From assembly GCA_963761435.1 (NCBI GenBank), contig CAVXHJ010000010.1, forward strand, positions 1,302,001 through 1,366,000: a stretch of DNA of 64,000 bases. Reading direction: 5' to 3'. How positions within the stretch are numbered: position 1 is the stretch's first letter; each line of letters opens with the position of its first letter. This document shows, piece after piece, positions 28,364 through 38,229 of this stretch. The DNA is from Roseiarcus sp963761435 (lineage in GTDB: Bacteria > Pseudomonadota > Alphaproteobacteria > Rhizobiales > Beijerinckiaceae). The position numbers were made by a program, and so were the translations under genes. The notes beneath the pieces were generated by a model. That model was not told the origin of the DNA, made no database searches, and saw only the letters and a program-made list of their open reading frames with translations.

Positions 28364-29996
28364 GCTGCTCGACCGCTGCGGCCGCCCGCGTGGCCCGAGC
28401 CGAACGGGCCTTCGCGATCTGCCGGTCTGTCTCGGCCACTACCGAACGCGAAAATGGGCCAAAATGCGCGAACATGGCGCCCATGCAGATCCCGGACCGT
28501 ATCGCGCGCGGATTGCGCCGCAGGACATAGGCGGCGAGACGAATGAGATCGCCCGCCATGTCACGACGGGTCCAGGCGACGGACCAGACGAGCCGCGCCA
28601 GTTGACGCGCGCCGCGCACCATGGCCCCCGGGGACATCGCGCCGTTCACGCCCGAGCAATCGAGGTGATCCACCGCGCGGCGAACGCGGGCAAAGTAGAC
28701 GTCCGGACGATATACGTAGTCCACCACCGCACGGTATTCGCTGAGGATCTCGTCCCGCGGCCTCAGCGTTTCAAAGTTCAAGCCGGCCATGCACGGATCC
28801 GACTGTCTCGGCTCGGAAGCCAGATTATGCCCTGGCGTGAGGCGCCCCTCTCGCTCGAGCCGACGCGTCAACTGGGTGTTCGGCAGCGCATAAAGCAGGC
28901 CGACAGTGCTCATCGGGATCGCCGCTTCCTCGATCAGATCGATCATCGCCGCGCTGACGCCGACCGGGTCATTGTCGAACCCGACGATGAATCCCGCCAT
29001 CACGAAGATGCCCTTGGCCTGGATACGATGAACGTTCTCCGCGATATCGCGGCGAATGTTCTGTTTCTTCTGCATCGCAACCAGAACATCGGGATCAGGG
29101 CTCTCGATTCCCGTGAAGACCGCGGTGAAGTTTGCGTCCCGCATCAACGCCAGCAGCGTGTCGTCGTCGGCGAGATTCAACGACGCCTCGGTCACGAGTT
29201 CGAATGGGTACCCGTGGGCGCGCTGCCAGCCGACCAACGCCTCCAACAGAGACTTCACCGCCTTCTTGTTGCCGATCAGGTTGTCGTCGGAGAAGATGAC
29301 GTTGCCGCGATAGCCGAGCTCATAGAGACGATTGAGCTCGGCGAGCATTTGGGGCACGGTCTTCGTCCGAGGCTTCCGGCCGTAAAGCTCAATGATGTCG
29401 CAGAACTCGCAGCGGAAAGGGCAGCCTCGGGAGAACTGCACCGTGATCTCGGTGTACTGGGAAAGGTTGAGCAGATCGAAGCGCGGGATCGGCGTCGTCG
29501 TGATGTCCACGCTGAAAAGGGGAACACGGAACTCCCCCTCGCGCTCGCCGCGGCGCCACGCGGCGATGAAATCGGCGATACAGCCCTCGGCCTCCCCGAC
29601 GATCCGGAAATCGGCCCGTCCGTAGATCTCTGGGCTCGAGCTGACGTCGGGGCCGCCGACCGCGATGGGTTTGCCGGCCGCGCGGGCGCGCTCGATCACA
29701 GCGAAATGGTCGCGTTGCTGAAACAGCATGCCGCTGGCCAGAACCAAATCCGCCCACGCGAGCGCCCGATCGAATTCGTCCTCGTCCTCCTCGATGTTGC
29801 GATCGATCAGGCGCAGCGCCCAGTCGGATGGCAGCATGGCCGCAACCGTGATCAGGCCGAGCGAAGGCGAGGGATAGGACTTGCCCACCAGCTGACAGGC
29901 GGCCTTGTAAGCCCAGAAGGAATCGCCATTGAATTGAGGGTTGACCAGCAGAACTTTCGGCCCGGGGCCGGCGGCTGTGCTTGGGGCGAGGCTCAT
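28338..29996 (-). CDS. B12-binding radical SAM enzyme, DUF4070 type
   Basis: The 552-residue protein has an N-terminal cobalamin-binding-like domain (VLLVNPQFNGD; IAVGGPDVSSSPEIYG; DFRIVGEAEG). The radical SAM cluster follows at GCPFRCEFCDI (Cys192, Cys196, Cys199), with SDDNLIGNKKAVKSLL further on. The DUF4070 C-terminal region resembles that of hopanoid methylase HpnP, but the N-terminus differs and no hopanoid genes are nearby, so I do not call it hpnP. It probably methylates or rearranges a lipid carbon. Its ATG overlaps the stop of the FAAL-reductase gene (ATGA), making it the last gene of the operon. Confidence 0.85.
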   Translation of the reverse strand: MSLAPSTAAGPGPKVLLVNPQFNGDSFWAYKAACQLVGKSYPSPSLGLITVAAMLPSDWALRLIDRNIEEDEDEFDRALAWADLVLASGMLFQQRDHFAVIERARAAGKPIAVGGPDVSSSPEIYGRADFRIVGEAEGCIADFIAAWRRGEREGEFRVPLFSVDITTTPIPRFDLLNLSQYTEITVQFSRGCPFRCEFCDIIELYGRKPRTKTVPQMLAELNRLYELGYRGNVIFSDDNLIGNKKAVKSLLEALVGWQRAHGYPFELVTEASLNLADDDTLLALMRDANFTAVFTGIESPDPDVLVAMQKKQNIRRDIAENVHRIQAKGIFVMAGFIVGFDNDPVGVSAAMIDLIEEAAIPMSTVGLLYALPNTQLTRRLEREGRLTPGHNLASEPRQSDPCMAGLNFETLRPRDEILSEYRAVVDYVYRPDVYFARVRRAVDHLDCSGVNGAMSPGAMVRGARQLARLVWSVAWTRRDMAGDLIRLAAYVLRRNPRAIRSGICMGAMFAHFGPFSRSVVAETDRQIAKARSARATRAAAAVEQLTPALAHK

Positions 29997-32900
29997 TGCG
30001 CCGCCTTGACGTCGGCGGGGGCCATGTCACCCAGGAGCGTCACGTCCAGAAGACGGTTCGCCCGCATGAAGCGAAGGATGCCGACGACCGTATCCTCCAG
30101 CGACGAATCTGGCGCGGCGCGGCGCGAGGCGTCGCGCGCCCGGCGATAGACGGAGTTGTCGTACCGCTTAAACTCCATCGACGAGATACTATCGATGGAG
30201 TTCACCAGAAAATCAAGTAGCGGGAACAGGGGGTCGTCCACTGTGCATCGACGGATCACCTCCGGAACGAAGGCAGGCAGGTCGACCATCTTGAAGCGGC
30301 GCCCGGTTAGCCTTTCGATGATGGCCACGACGTCGATCATATTCGCATAGACGTCGCGCGTCATGTGAAAGACCTGGTTCTCGGTCCCCGGCTCATTCGA
30401 CAGGGCGACGATGTTTCTCGCCGTGATGTCAGCCGGCACGAAGCTAACCTGGTTCAGCGCGTTGACGGAGACGCCGTGGCGGATCATGAACGCAAGCAGC
30501 CTCAGCGTGATGTCGAATCCGCCGCCATCGCCCGAAAGCGAGGGCGTGATCAACGCCGGGCGGAAGATGCGGGTAAGGAGACCCTTGCCGCGCGCGTCGA
30601 GCACAAGCTGCTCCGACACCCACTTCGACTGGCTGTAGCCGAAGTCGAGCAGCTCCATCGCCTCGTTGGCGTCGGACTCGAACAGCACATCCTTGGTCGC
30701 CCACCCGAAAATGAAGGTCGTGGAGACATAGTTGAACGTCTTCCGCCTGACGTCGAAGGCGAGCCGCAACAGCTCGTTGGTGCCCCCCACGTTGGCGGCG
30801 CGCATGCGGCGATAATTGAACAGGTAGTTCACCATCGCTCCGTTGTGCAGAACGGTGTCGACGCCAGAAGCGAGCTCCGACCACACGCGGTCCGTGAGCC
30901 CAAGACCTGGTCGCTCCAGATCGGCGGGAACAGCGGATACCCGGGCCTCGAAGGCGCGCAGCGTGGCGTCGGATTGCGAAACCGCGCGCAGGCCCCGGCG
31001 CAGCCGCTCCTTGCCTTGCTCGGGATCGCGCGCGCGCACCAAGACGTGGATGTCGGCATCCGTCTGCTGCAACAGATTGGTCAGCAGAAACGGCCCGAGG
31101 AACCCGGAGCCGCCGCTCAGGAGAATGGAACGGCCCGGCCCGGAGCAATACGGCCGGGCCTCCGGGGAGAAGGCAAGCGCGCGGTCGGCCTGCATCAATG
31201 CGCGGTCCCCCGCGCGCGCCGTCTCCCGCCGCGCATGCACGATGGCCCGGAATCGCGCGAGCGCGGCATCCGGTTGGGTTTCGAGCTGATCGATGAGACG
31301 GAACAGTTCGCCGACGCTCAGCGCCTGCAGCAGCCTATAGTCGAGGGCCTCGGTCAGCTCGGTTGCGCCTCTCGTCGTGAGGATTTCGGTCAATTCGTGC
31401 AGGAACAGCACGAGGTCGAGGGAATCGAGGCCGGCTTCCGCCAGCGTCATGTCCTCGTCTCCGTGCGATTCGCAGCGAGCGCGGAAGCGTGCGAGCGCGC
31501 CGCGCGCCCCGGTTGCGTCGCGGCGTTCCTGCTCGCGCGGCCAGACGAACTCCGCCACGACCTCGAAGGCGTTCGAGGCGAGCATTTCGCGCGCCCTGAA
31601 ACGCATGACCTTTCCCGATGTGGTTCTCGGCACCGACCGCGGCGGGACGAAGACGATCCGGTGCGCTTCGAGACCCAGAAACCGGCGAACGACGGACAGT
31701 ATCGCCATCCCGTCCGGAACGCGCTGGACGCTCGAGAGCTCGGCGGCCACGACGACGGTCTGTTCGCCCTCCTCCTCGAACTCGAAAACAGCGACGCCGC
31801 CGGCGCGCACCTCGTCCGACCAGCGCTCGACGAGCAGTTCGATGTCCTGCGGGTAGTAGTTCTGACCGCGGACGATAATCATGTCCTTTCGGCGGCCGCA
31901 GACGTAAAGCTCGCCTTCATGCAGGAAGCCAAGGTCCCCGGTGCGCAAAAACGCGCCCGCGGCGCCCCCGCGATCGTCCGCCAAACGGGCTTGAAAAGTC
32001 TCCGCGGTGGACTCCGGGTCGCCCCAATAGCCGGCGCATTTGCTGCGGCCGGAAACCCAGATTTCGCCGACCGCGTCTGGCGGCGCGACCCGCCGCTGCT
32101 CGGGATCGACGACGAGGACGCGCGTGTCTCCGAGCGGCCGCCCGCAGCTCATCAGATGGGTCGCGGCGCTGACTTCGGCGACGCTGCTCGTGGTCCTGAC
32201 CTGCCCCTTCGCCAGCGCCTGACGATGCACCGACAGGACCTGGCGCCCGTGGCTCGAAACCGCGAGCGTGTTCTCCGCGAGGCCATAGGCGACGACGAAC
32301 GACTTTGGCCGAAGGCCATAGGGGGCGAATGCCTGAAGGAACTTCTGATACACCGTCGGCTTGATCGGTTCGGCCGCCGCCATCAGGAATTCGAGCGAAC
32401 TCAGGTCGAGCGACGCGATGGTCGCCGGGGGAATGCGGCCAGGCCGAAGGCAATATTCGAAGGCGAAGTTTGGAGCCGAAGTCGCGGTCGCGCGATGCCG
32501 CGCGATGCTTTCGAGCCATAGAGCAGGCCGCTGAATGAATGCGGTCGGCGAGAATCCGTGAAGCGTCGCACCGACCAGGGCGTTGTTGATGTAGTAGCCG
32601 ATGAGCCCCATGTCGTGATGCTGCGGGAGCCATGACACGCCAACGGCGCCGGAATGGTCGACGACGTGGCTGGCGTTGGCGATGACGTTGTCGTGGCTGA
32701 CCATGACGCCTTTCGGCGCGCTGGTGGTGCCCGACGTATACTGCAGGAACAGAATGTCCGAGTAGCCGCGCACCCCTGCCTCTCCGGCGGACCCGACGCG
32801 CTCGTCGGTGGCGATCAGCCGTTGCGCGGCGAGCCATGTCCCGTCGCCGGTCGTGGGATCGGCTTCGCCGAGGCGCTCGACGATGAGATCGCGCGTGCGT

Positions 32901-33280
32901 CCGCTGGTGAGGATTGCGCTTGCGCCGCAGTTTGAGGCGACGAGCCGCATCTTGTAGAGCGCCGCGTCCAGCCCATGGCTCGACGGCGCCGCCACGGGGA
33001 CGGGAATGATCCCCGCCCACACGCAGCCGAAGAAGGCGCAGATCATCTCGAGCCCGGGGGGATAGGCCAGTATCGCGCGCTCTCCCTCGCGCAGCCCATC
33101 CGTCAGCTTCAGATGGCTTGCGATGACCCAGACCCGGTCGAGAAACTCCGCGCGCGTCAGGCGCTCGATGGAGGCGCCTTGCGCGTTGAGAAAATTGTAA
33201 AGCAGGCGATCCGGGTCTTCGGCGGTTCGCGCCTCGACCAACGCCGGAACGACATTCATGCGACTATGCCCGAAGCCCAA
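29993..33280 (-). CDS. FAAL - acyl carrier - thioester reductase fusion
   Basis: This 1,095-residue protein has three parts. Residues 1 to about 575 are a fatty acyl-AMP ligase (YTSGTTSAPKG at 181-191, LPQHHDMGLIGYY near 218-230, RTGDLGFL near 446). Residues about 590-670 are an acyl carrier domain with the phosphopantetheine Ser620 in AGLDSLDL. Residues about 715-1060 are a short-chain-dehydrogenase-like thioester reductase (SGGSGFLG at 722-729, catalytic Tyr882 and Lys886 in YSQSK). It resembles a carboxylic acid reductase but has a FAAL-type activation domain. It would activate a fatty acid, hold it on its own carrier and release an aldehyde or alcohol. It is 15 bases downstream of a P450. 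Confidence 0.92.
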   Translation of the reverse strand: MGFGHSRMNVVPALVEARTAEDPDRLLYNFLNAQGASIERLTRAEFLDRVWVIASHLKLTDGLREGERAILAYPPGLEMICAFFGCVWAGIIPVPVAAPSSHGLDAALYKMRLVASNCGASAILTSGRTRDLIVERLGEADPTTGDGTWLAAQRLIATDERVGSAGEAGVRGYSDILFLQYTSGTTSAPKGVMVSHDNVIANASHVVDHSGAVGVSWLPQHHDMGLIGYYINNALVGATLHGFSPTAFIQRPALWLESIARHRATATSAPNFAFEYCLRPGRIPPATIASLDLSSLEFLMAAAEPIKPTVYQKFLQAFAPYGLRPKSFVVAYGLAENTLAVSSHGRQVLSVHRQALAKGQVRTTSSVAEVSAATHLMSCGRPLGDTRVLVVDPEQRRVAPPDAVGEIWVSGRSKCAGYWGDPESTAETFQARLADDRGGAAGAFLRTGDLGFLHEGELYVCGRRKDMIIVRGQNYYPQDIELLVERWSDEVRAGGVAVFEFEEEGEQTVVVAAELSSVQRVPDGMAILSVVRRFLGLEAHRIVFVPPRSVPRTTSGKVMRFRAREMLASNAFEVVAEFVWPREQERRDATGARGALARFRARCESHGDEDMTLAEAGLDSLDLVLFLHELTEILTTRGATELTEALDYRLLQALSVGELFRLIDQLETQPDAALARFRAIVHARRETARAGDRALMQADRALAFSPEARPYCSGPGRSILLSGGSGFLGPFLLTNLLQQTDADIHVLVRARDPEQGKERLRRGLRAVSQSDATLRAFEARVSAVPADLERPGLGLTDRVWSELASGVDTVLHNGAMVNYLFNYRRMRAANVGGTNELLRLAFDVRRKTFNYVSTTFIFGWATKDVLFESDANEAMELLDFGYSQSKWVSEQLVLDARGKGLLTRIFRPALITPSLSGDGGGFDITLRLLAFMIRHGVSVNALNQVSFVPADITARNIVALSNEPGTENQVFHMTRDVYANMIDVVAIIERLTGRRFKMVDLPAFVPEVIRRCTVDDPLFPLLDFLVNSIDSISSMEFKRYDNSVYRRARDASRRAAPDSSLEDTVVGILRFMRANRLLDVTLLGDMAPADVKAAQ

Positions 33281-33295
33281 AACCGAACCGCGCCT

Positions 33296-34690
33296 CTACA
33301 GTCTTTCAAATCGCATCCACAATCCATCCCTCGGCTGCTGGATGATCATGGCCCGCGGACGGACGGGGGCTTCCGTAGCCAGCTGGAACCGATAGCGGCG
33401 CAGCAGGGCGTTCAGGATCATGACCATCTGCAGCATCGCGTAGCCCGAGCCGATGCAGCGTTTCGGGCCGGCGCCGAACGGCAGGTAGTGGAGGCTGTTG
33501 TGCAGGCCCTTGTCGGCGCCCATGAACCGGGCGGGCCGAAAGCGGTCGGGCTCCGGCCAGAAATCCTGCGCGTGATGCGCGCCGTGGATGAAGGCCACGA
33601 CAGTCGCGCCGGCGGGAATTGCAACGCCGGCCGCTTCGTCGTCCTCGAGCGCCATCCGATCGACCATCCAGAACGGCGGGAAGAGACGCAGCGCCTCCTC
33701 GATTGCGGCGGTGGTCGCCGGCAGACGCGCGAGATGGTCGAACCGCAGCGGCCCCTCGCCGACGACCGTTTCCAGTTCGCCTCGCACCGCCTCGAGCGCG
33801 GTCCGATCGCGACTGAGGAGATAGAACGTCCAGCTGAGGGCGTTGGACGAGGTCTCGTGGCCGGCGACGAGAAATTGGAGGCTCTCGTCGAGGATCTCCT
33901 GGTCCGGGATCGCGCCGCCGTCGGGCCCGAACCCCGCGTCCATCAGGATCCCGAGCAGGTCGTCCGGCGTCCCCGCCGCGGTGCGGCGCTCGTCGATCAA
34001 CCGCTGCAGGATCGCGTCCCCCTCGCCTCTGATCTTCCGATGGCGCCGCACGGAGCCGCTCAACGCAAACCACGGGCGCAGGTGCGGCTTGACGATCTGC
34101 CGCACCATGAAAGCCTGCACCGCGCCGATGCCGCTGCTGATGACCTCGACATCGGATTCTGGAAGCTTGGCGGAGAACAAGGAGCGCATGACCATGCAAA
34201 GCGTGATCCGCGTCATTTGCGAACCGACCTCCACCGGACCGCGCCCGATGGCCAGGTCGAACCTGGTCAGCGTCTCGTCGAGCGAGACCTGCATGTCGGC
34301 GGCCATCGCCGCGAGCCGGGAGGGGTTGAACGCCTGCTGAAGAAGCCGCCTTTTGCGCAGCCAGGTCGCTCCGTGGTCGGTCAGCAGTCCAGGACCCAGG
34401 AATTGTCCCATGCGGCGGATCTGGATCGAGGACTTCGGGTAGTTCTCGTGATTGTCCTTGAGGACGTGGCGCAGAATCGCCGGATCGGTCACGATCAGCA
34501 CCTTGGTCATGCCGCCGAACCAGTAGACGAAGACGCCCCCGAGCCGGTCGGCGTGGCGGCGGAGCACAGCGGTGGCGTCGTCGAGCAGGGCGGGCGTTTC
34601 GCGGAACGCCTCAAGCCGCCCGACCTCGGGCACGATCCGGGCTCCGCCCCGTGCGGAACGCGGGTTGAGCGACGCCGACCCCATTTGCAA
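33296..34690 (-). CDS. Cytochrome P450 (cluster paralogue 1)
   Basis: The 464-residue protein has the P450 landmarks: I-helix oxygen-binding AGHETSS at 276-282, ExxR at Glu332-Arg335 and heme loop FGAGPKRCIGSGYA with ligand Cys412. It has no membrane anchor. The sequence is clearly related to the second P450 at 38230-39597 (shared blocks such as VLRHVLKDN, QAFMVRQIV, RLFPPFWMVDR, IPAGATVVAFI). It would hydroxylate or otherwise oxidise a lipid substrate, with electrons from partners not found here. It lies between a radical SAM gene and the FAAL-reductase. Confidence 0.93.
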   Translation of the reverse strand: MQMGSASLNPRSARGGARIVPEVGRLEAFRETPALLDDATAVLRRHADRLGGVFVYWFGGMTKVLIVTDPAILRHVLKDNHENYPKSSIQIRRMGQFLGPGLLTDHGATWLRKRRLLQQAFNPSRLAAMAADMQVSLDETLTRFDLAIGRGPVEVGSQMTRITLCMVMRSLFSAKLPESDVEVISSGIGAVQAFMVRQIVKPHLRPWFALSGSVRRHRKIRGEGDAILQRLIDERRTAAGTPDDLLGILMDAGFGPDGGAIPDQEILDESLQFLVAGHETSSNALSWTFYLLSRDRTALEAVRGELETVVGEGPLRFDHLARLPATTAAIEEALRLFPPFWMVDRMALEDDEAAGVAIPAGATVVAFIHGAHHAQDFWPEPDRFRPARFMGADKGLHNSLHYLPFGAGPKRCIGSGYAMLQMVMILNALLRRYRFQLATEAPVRPRAMIIQQPRDGLWMRFERL

Positions 34691-34767
34691 TTCTACCCGC
34701 CCCCCATTTTCATGAACTTACGTTGGAATGTCTCTCTCTTTTCGCCGGCCGAGCCGCGCGCGCCAGG

Positions 34768-36693
34768 TCATGGCAGCGCGGACTTGAGATATTTATTGCC
34801 GGTCGCACGCGCGCGAGCGACCAGCTCATGCGCGTGGCCGCTGACCTCGGCCCCGCGCAGGTCGCCGATCTCCCCCTTCGCGAGCAGGGAAAACCCCAAT
34901 TCGAGATCGCGCGTTTGCCGCGCAATCGTCGCGCCGACGAACGCCCGGGTGAGGATTCCCGCCCCTCGCGTGGGCTCCGCCCGCCACTCCCGCTGCAGCC
35001 GGCCGAGCACCCGGACGCCGAACTGCTGGCGCAAACGGGAAGGAGCGGCGCGCGGCTCGGGATAGACCGCGAGGATCGCCTCGCGCACGCGGCTCAGCTC
35101 ATTGCCGGGGATCGGCGTCCCCTCCAGCGCCCGTTCAAGGAAGATGGCGATGCCGCGCTCGATCGATTTCAGAAATCGGAACAGCGCCATCTTGTCGTTC
35201 CGCGCGAACACCGACGAGCCGTTGGTCGGCATGACGCTCTTGAAATGGAGGTGGGCGTAGGCCGGGGCCTCGGGAACGCGGCTCACCGCGATGATCGTCG
35301 AAAGCACTTCGGCGAAGATGCGCTTCTGCTCCATCCCCGTGGTCTTGTAGTCGAGATAATGGGCTTCCCTGAACTCGTCGCGCGCCGCCACTGAAGACAG
35401 GGCCGGGATCGCAAAGGGGTTGATCAGGTACACCACAACCGGCGGGCGCGACTCGAAACCGCGGTTCAGCTTCTCGATCATCCCGCGCGTGGCGGCGATC
35501 GATTCCGCGGTCTCGCCGGGGAACCCGTGAATGAAACCGAAGGTGGCGACGATTCCGTGTCGCGCCAGCGCCTCGACCGCGGGCCGGACCTGCGCGACCT
35601 TGGTGCCCTTCTTCATCGCCTCGAGCATTCGCTGGTCGCCGCTCTCCTGTCCGACGAACAGGTGCCGCACGCCGGCGGCGGCCATCAGCCCCGCGCTCTC
35701 CTCGTCAATGTCGCTGACGCGGGCGAAGGCCCATATCGGATGCGGCGCGCCGCCTCGCGCGATGAGCGCGCGCAGGATCGCCTTCCAGCGCTCGTGCGGG
35801 AAGCTCGCGGTGGCGTCCATGATGTTGATGACCGCGTTGCCCAGAAGCTTGATCTGCATGATCGCCTCGGCGGCCGCCTCCGGCGATAGGGCGTTTGGAG
35901 CGCTGAGGGTCCGATAGCTGCAGAACTCGCATTTGAACACGCAACCCCGCTGGGTCTCGACGCCCGCTTCGATTAGGTCTTCGCGAAGATCGATCGGCGG
36001 CTCGATCCGGTCGGCGAGCGACCAGTCGATCCTCGGGCGCTTCGCGAGATTGATGAATTCCGCATGCCCGGTGTGCCGCATCGCGCCTCCGGGCGCGGAC
36101 AGGTAAAGGCCCGGGATCTTGTCAAGAGATTCGCCGTTTCGGAGGGTCCGGACGATCTCGGGCAGGCGGTGTTCGCCCTCGCCAACGCAGAAAACGTCGG
36201 CGTCGAGCGACAGAAAGCCTTTCGCGTTCGAGGCGTAATAGGCGCCTCCCATCAGGATCGTCGCCGCCGGGAAGGCCCTGCGCGCCAGCCTGCCGAAGGC
36301 GAGCAGCCATGGCTTGTTGGTGACGAATGTCGAGCTGATGGCCACGGTCCGCGGCGGCAAGTCGCGGAGCGCGGCCAGGCGTTTGCGCCACCAGTCCAAC
36401 TCGCGGACGCCGGGGTCGATCGCGCGCCACGAGAGACCCGCCTCGTTGAGCGCCGAGGCGAGAACGACCGCCGTCAGGGTGCGTATCTCCGGGAACATCA
36501 TCTTTTGCCCGCCGAAGGCCGGCCGGGCGTTCTTCTTCCAGTAGTCCAGGCTGACCCCGAGATAGCCCTCGAGCTCGATCGTTGCGGATTCCAGCGGCAG
36601 CGCGATTTCGGAGAGATAGGTCGGACGCAGGTGAGGCTCGAGCAGGACCGAGGTCGCCGGCTCGAATGGAACGAGGACCAGGCAGTCGAACAT
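34768..36693 (-). CDS. Long B12-type radical SAM enzyme (cluster paralogue 1)
   Basis: The 641-residue protein has an N-terminal Rossmann part with PRTVAISSTFV, ILMGGAYYASNAKGF and DVFCVGEGEHRLPEIV. The radical SAM cluster follows in RGCVFKCEFCSYRT (Cys251, Cys255, Cys258), with conserved GQESGDQRMLEAMKKGTK further on. The layout fits a cobalamin-dependent radical SAM enzyme that acts on unactivated carbon. It is close kin of the protein at 39652-41652 over its whole length. I do not recognise a characterised member. It is 77 bases upstream of the first P450. Confidence 0.87.
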   Translation of the reverse strand: MFDCLVLVPFEPATSVLLEPHLRPTYLSEIALPLESATIELEGYLGVSLDYWKKNARPAFGGQKMMFPEIRTLTAVVLASALNEAGLSWRAIDPGVRELDWWRKRLAALRDLPPRTVAISSTFVTNKPWLLAFGRLARRAFPAATILMGGAYYASNAKGFLSLDADVFCVGEGEHRLPEIVRTLRNGESLDKIPGLYLSAPGGAMRHTGHAEFINLAKRPRIDWSLADRIEPPIDLREDLIEAGVETQRGCVFKCEFCSYRTLSAPNALSPEAAAEAIMQIKLLGNAVINIMDATASFPHERWKAILRALIARGGAPHPIWAFARVSDIDEESAGLMAAAGVRHLFVGQESGDQRMLEAMKKGTKVAQVRPAVEALARHGIVATFGFIHGFPGETAESIAATRGMIEKLNRGFESRPPVVVYLINPFAIPALSSVAARDEFREAHYLDYKTTGMEQKRIFAEVLSTIIAVSRVPEAPAYAHLHFKSVMPTNGSSVFARNDKMALFRFLKSIERGIAIFLERALEGTPIPGNELSRVREAILAVYPEPRAAPSRLRQQFGVRVLGRLQREWRAEPTRGAGILTRAFVGATIARQTRDLELGFSLLAKGEIGDLRGAEVSGHAHELVARARATGNKYLKSALP

Positions 36694-36931
36694 TCAGCGC
36701 CCTCCCAGCGTGGTCACCGGGCTCCGCTCCGAAGAGAGGAATCAAAAAACGTCAATATGCGTGTTTTGCCCAAAGATTGCGCCCGCCTTCGCAACTCACT
36801 CCGCGAGCGCCCCGTCAGTCCCCGCCATCCTGTCGGACGATAAGTCGAGGCCGGGCGGGCGCCAAGAGCAAAATGACGGGGTCTTGAAGCGGCGTCCGCC
36901 CGCGATCCGCCCGCGACCGAGGGTGGACTGC

Positions 36932-38206
36932 TCACGGCGAACGCGATCTCTGCATGAGAAAGTCCTGGCCTAAGGCGTCAGCATTGGGCGCGCCGATCTG
37001 GCGCATGACCGTCTCGACCTCGGTACGGATCATGGCGACGGCATGGTGCGCGCCAGGCTGCCCGCCCGCCGTTACGCCATATAGCGTCCAGCGGCCGACA
37101 AAGACGAATTGCGCTCCGAGGCAGCGCGCCGTGACGATATCGGCGCCGCATCGGACCCCGCTGTCGAGCATGATCGTCATTTTGTGGCCGGCCGCCTCGC
37201 AGATTGGCTTGAGCGCCTCAATGGAGGCCGGGGCGCGGTCAAGCTGCCGCCCGCCGTGGTTCGATACGATGACGCCGTCCACGCCCGAAGCGGCCGCTCG
37301 CCTGGCGTCGGCCGGATGCATGACGCCCTTGAGGACCAGCCTCCGCGGCCACAGCTCTCGGACACGGGCTACGTCGTCCCAGGTGACCGGGACCGGAAGC
37401 TGCGCCTGCAGGAATTTCAAAAGCTCACCCTGGCCCGCGCCGGCGGGGAGGTATTTGCGCCAGTTGTTGGAGGCGAAGCCGCGCCCGGCAAGGTAGTCGT
37501 AGATCCATCGCGGATGCAGCAGCGCCTCCGCGCGAGCGGACAGGGACGGACGAATTGGAGGAGACAGTCCATTGCGGACATCACGCTCGTTCCTCGCCAG
37601 CGACGGCACGTCGACCGTGAGGACGAGGACCGGGAAACCGCAGCGATCCGCGCGCCGGATCATGTCGTCGCCGATCGCGCGGTCCCTGGGCATGTACAGC
37701 TGCTGCCAGCCGTGGTCCGGCGCGATCTCCGCCAGCTCCTCCATCGTCGCGGTCGCGGCGCCGGACATGATGAATGGAATGTTGGCCGCCTTGGCCGCGC
37801 GAGCCAGCATCAGGTCCGCGCCGGCGCGCAGCACTCCGGCCGCGCCAGTGGGCGCGACGCCGAACGGCTGCCCATACGTCTGGCCGAATAGGCGCGTCGC
37901 GCCGTCAACAGCGTCGACATTGACCATGCGCTTCGGCACAAGGGAGAAGTCGGCGAATGCTTCAGCGTTGCGGGCGAGGCACTCTTCGGCGTCGACGCCG
38001 CCCTCGATGAAATCGAACGCGATCCGGGGAAGCCGCTTGCGAGCCATGCGCCGCAGATCGTCATAGTTGATCGCCGCCTCGACGCCCACACGCTCTCCCA
38101 GGAATTTCCGGCCATCAAGCCGCGACAAGAGGACGGACGGCGGTGATCGGACCCTCCGCCGCGGTTTACGCCTTGAACTAGGCCTTGTCGGGCGCGCTTC
38201 GGTCAA
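36932..38206 (-). CDS. FMN-dependent alpha-hydroxy-acid oxidising protein
   Basis: The 424-residue protein is of the glycolate oxidase/L-lactate dehydrogenase family. It has the FMN phosphate and base-contact blocks GVAPTGAAGVL and LTVDVPSLARNERDVRNG, the catalytic VIVSNHGGRQLDRAPASIEAL (active His) and the ending MLDSGVRCGADIVTAR. An Arg-rich stretch of about 25 residues precedes the family start; a later start is possible. It oxidises a 2-hydroxy acid to the 2-oxo acid. Here it lies between the two P450/radical SAM pairs, so an alpha-hydroxylated lipid intermediate is a reasonable substrate guess. Confidence 0.88.
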   Translation of the reverse strand: MTEARPTRPSSRRKPRRRVRSPPSVLLSRLDGRKFLGERVGVEAAINYDDLRRMARKRLPRIAFDFIEGGVDAEECLARNAEAFADFSLVPKRMVNVDAVDGATRLFGQTYGQPFGVAPTGAAGVLRAGADLMLARAAKAANIPFIMSGAATATMEELAEIAPDHGWQQLYMPRDRAIGDDMIRRADRCGFPVLVLTVDVPSLARNERDVRNGLSPPIRPSLSARAEALLHPRWIYDYLAGRGFASNNWRKYLPAGAGQGELLKFLQAQLPVPVTWDDVARVRELWPRRLVLKGVMHPADARRAAASGVDGVIVSNHGGRQLDRAPASIEALKPICEAAGHKMTIMLDSGVRCGADIVTARCLGAQFVFVGRWTLYGVTAGGQPGAHHAVAMIRTEVETVMRQIGAPNADALGQDFLMQRSRSP

Positions 38207-38229
38207 GCGCGCCTGGCGACGCCGGCGCC

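Noticed and set aside
28338..29996. Hopanoid C-2 methylase HpnP
   Set aside because: The core and DUF4070 part are similar, but the N-terminus differs and no hopanoid genes are near; only the broad family is supported.
28344..30149. 601-codon open frame on the plus strand
   Set aside because: It mirrors the DUF4070 radical SAM gene and the end of the FAAL gene; the real coding strand has clear motifs.
30365..32521. 718-codon open frame on the plus strand
   Set aside because: It is antisense to the FAAL-ACP-reductase gene, rich in Arg/Asp/Glu/Gly, with no motif; it is a high-GC shadow frame.
32975..35065. 696-codon open frame on the plus strand
   Set aside because: It is antisense to the end of the FAAL gene, the P450 and the radical SAM gene and crosses three genes; it is a shadow.
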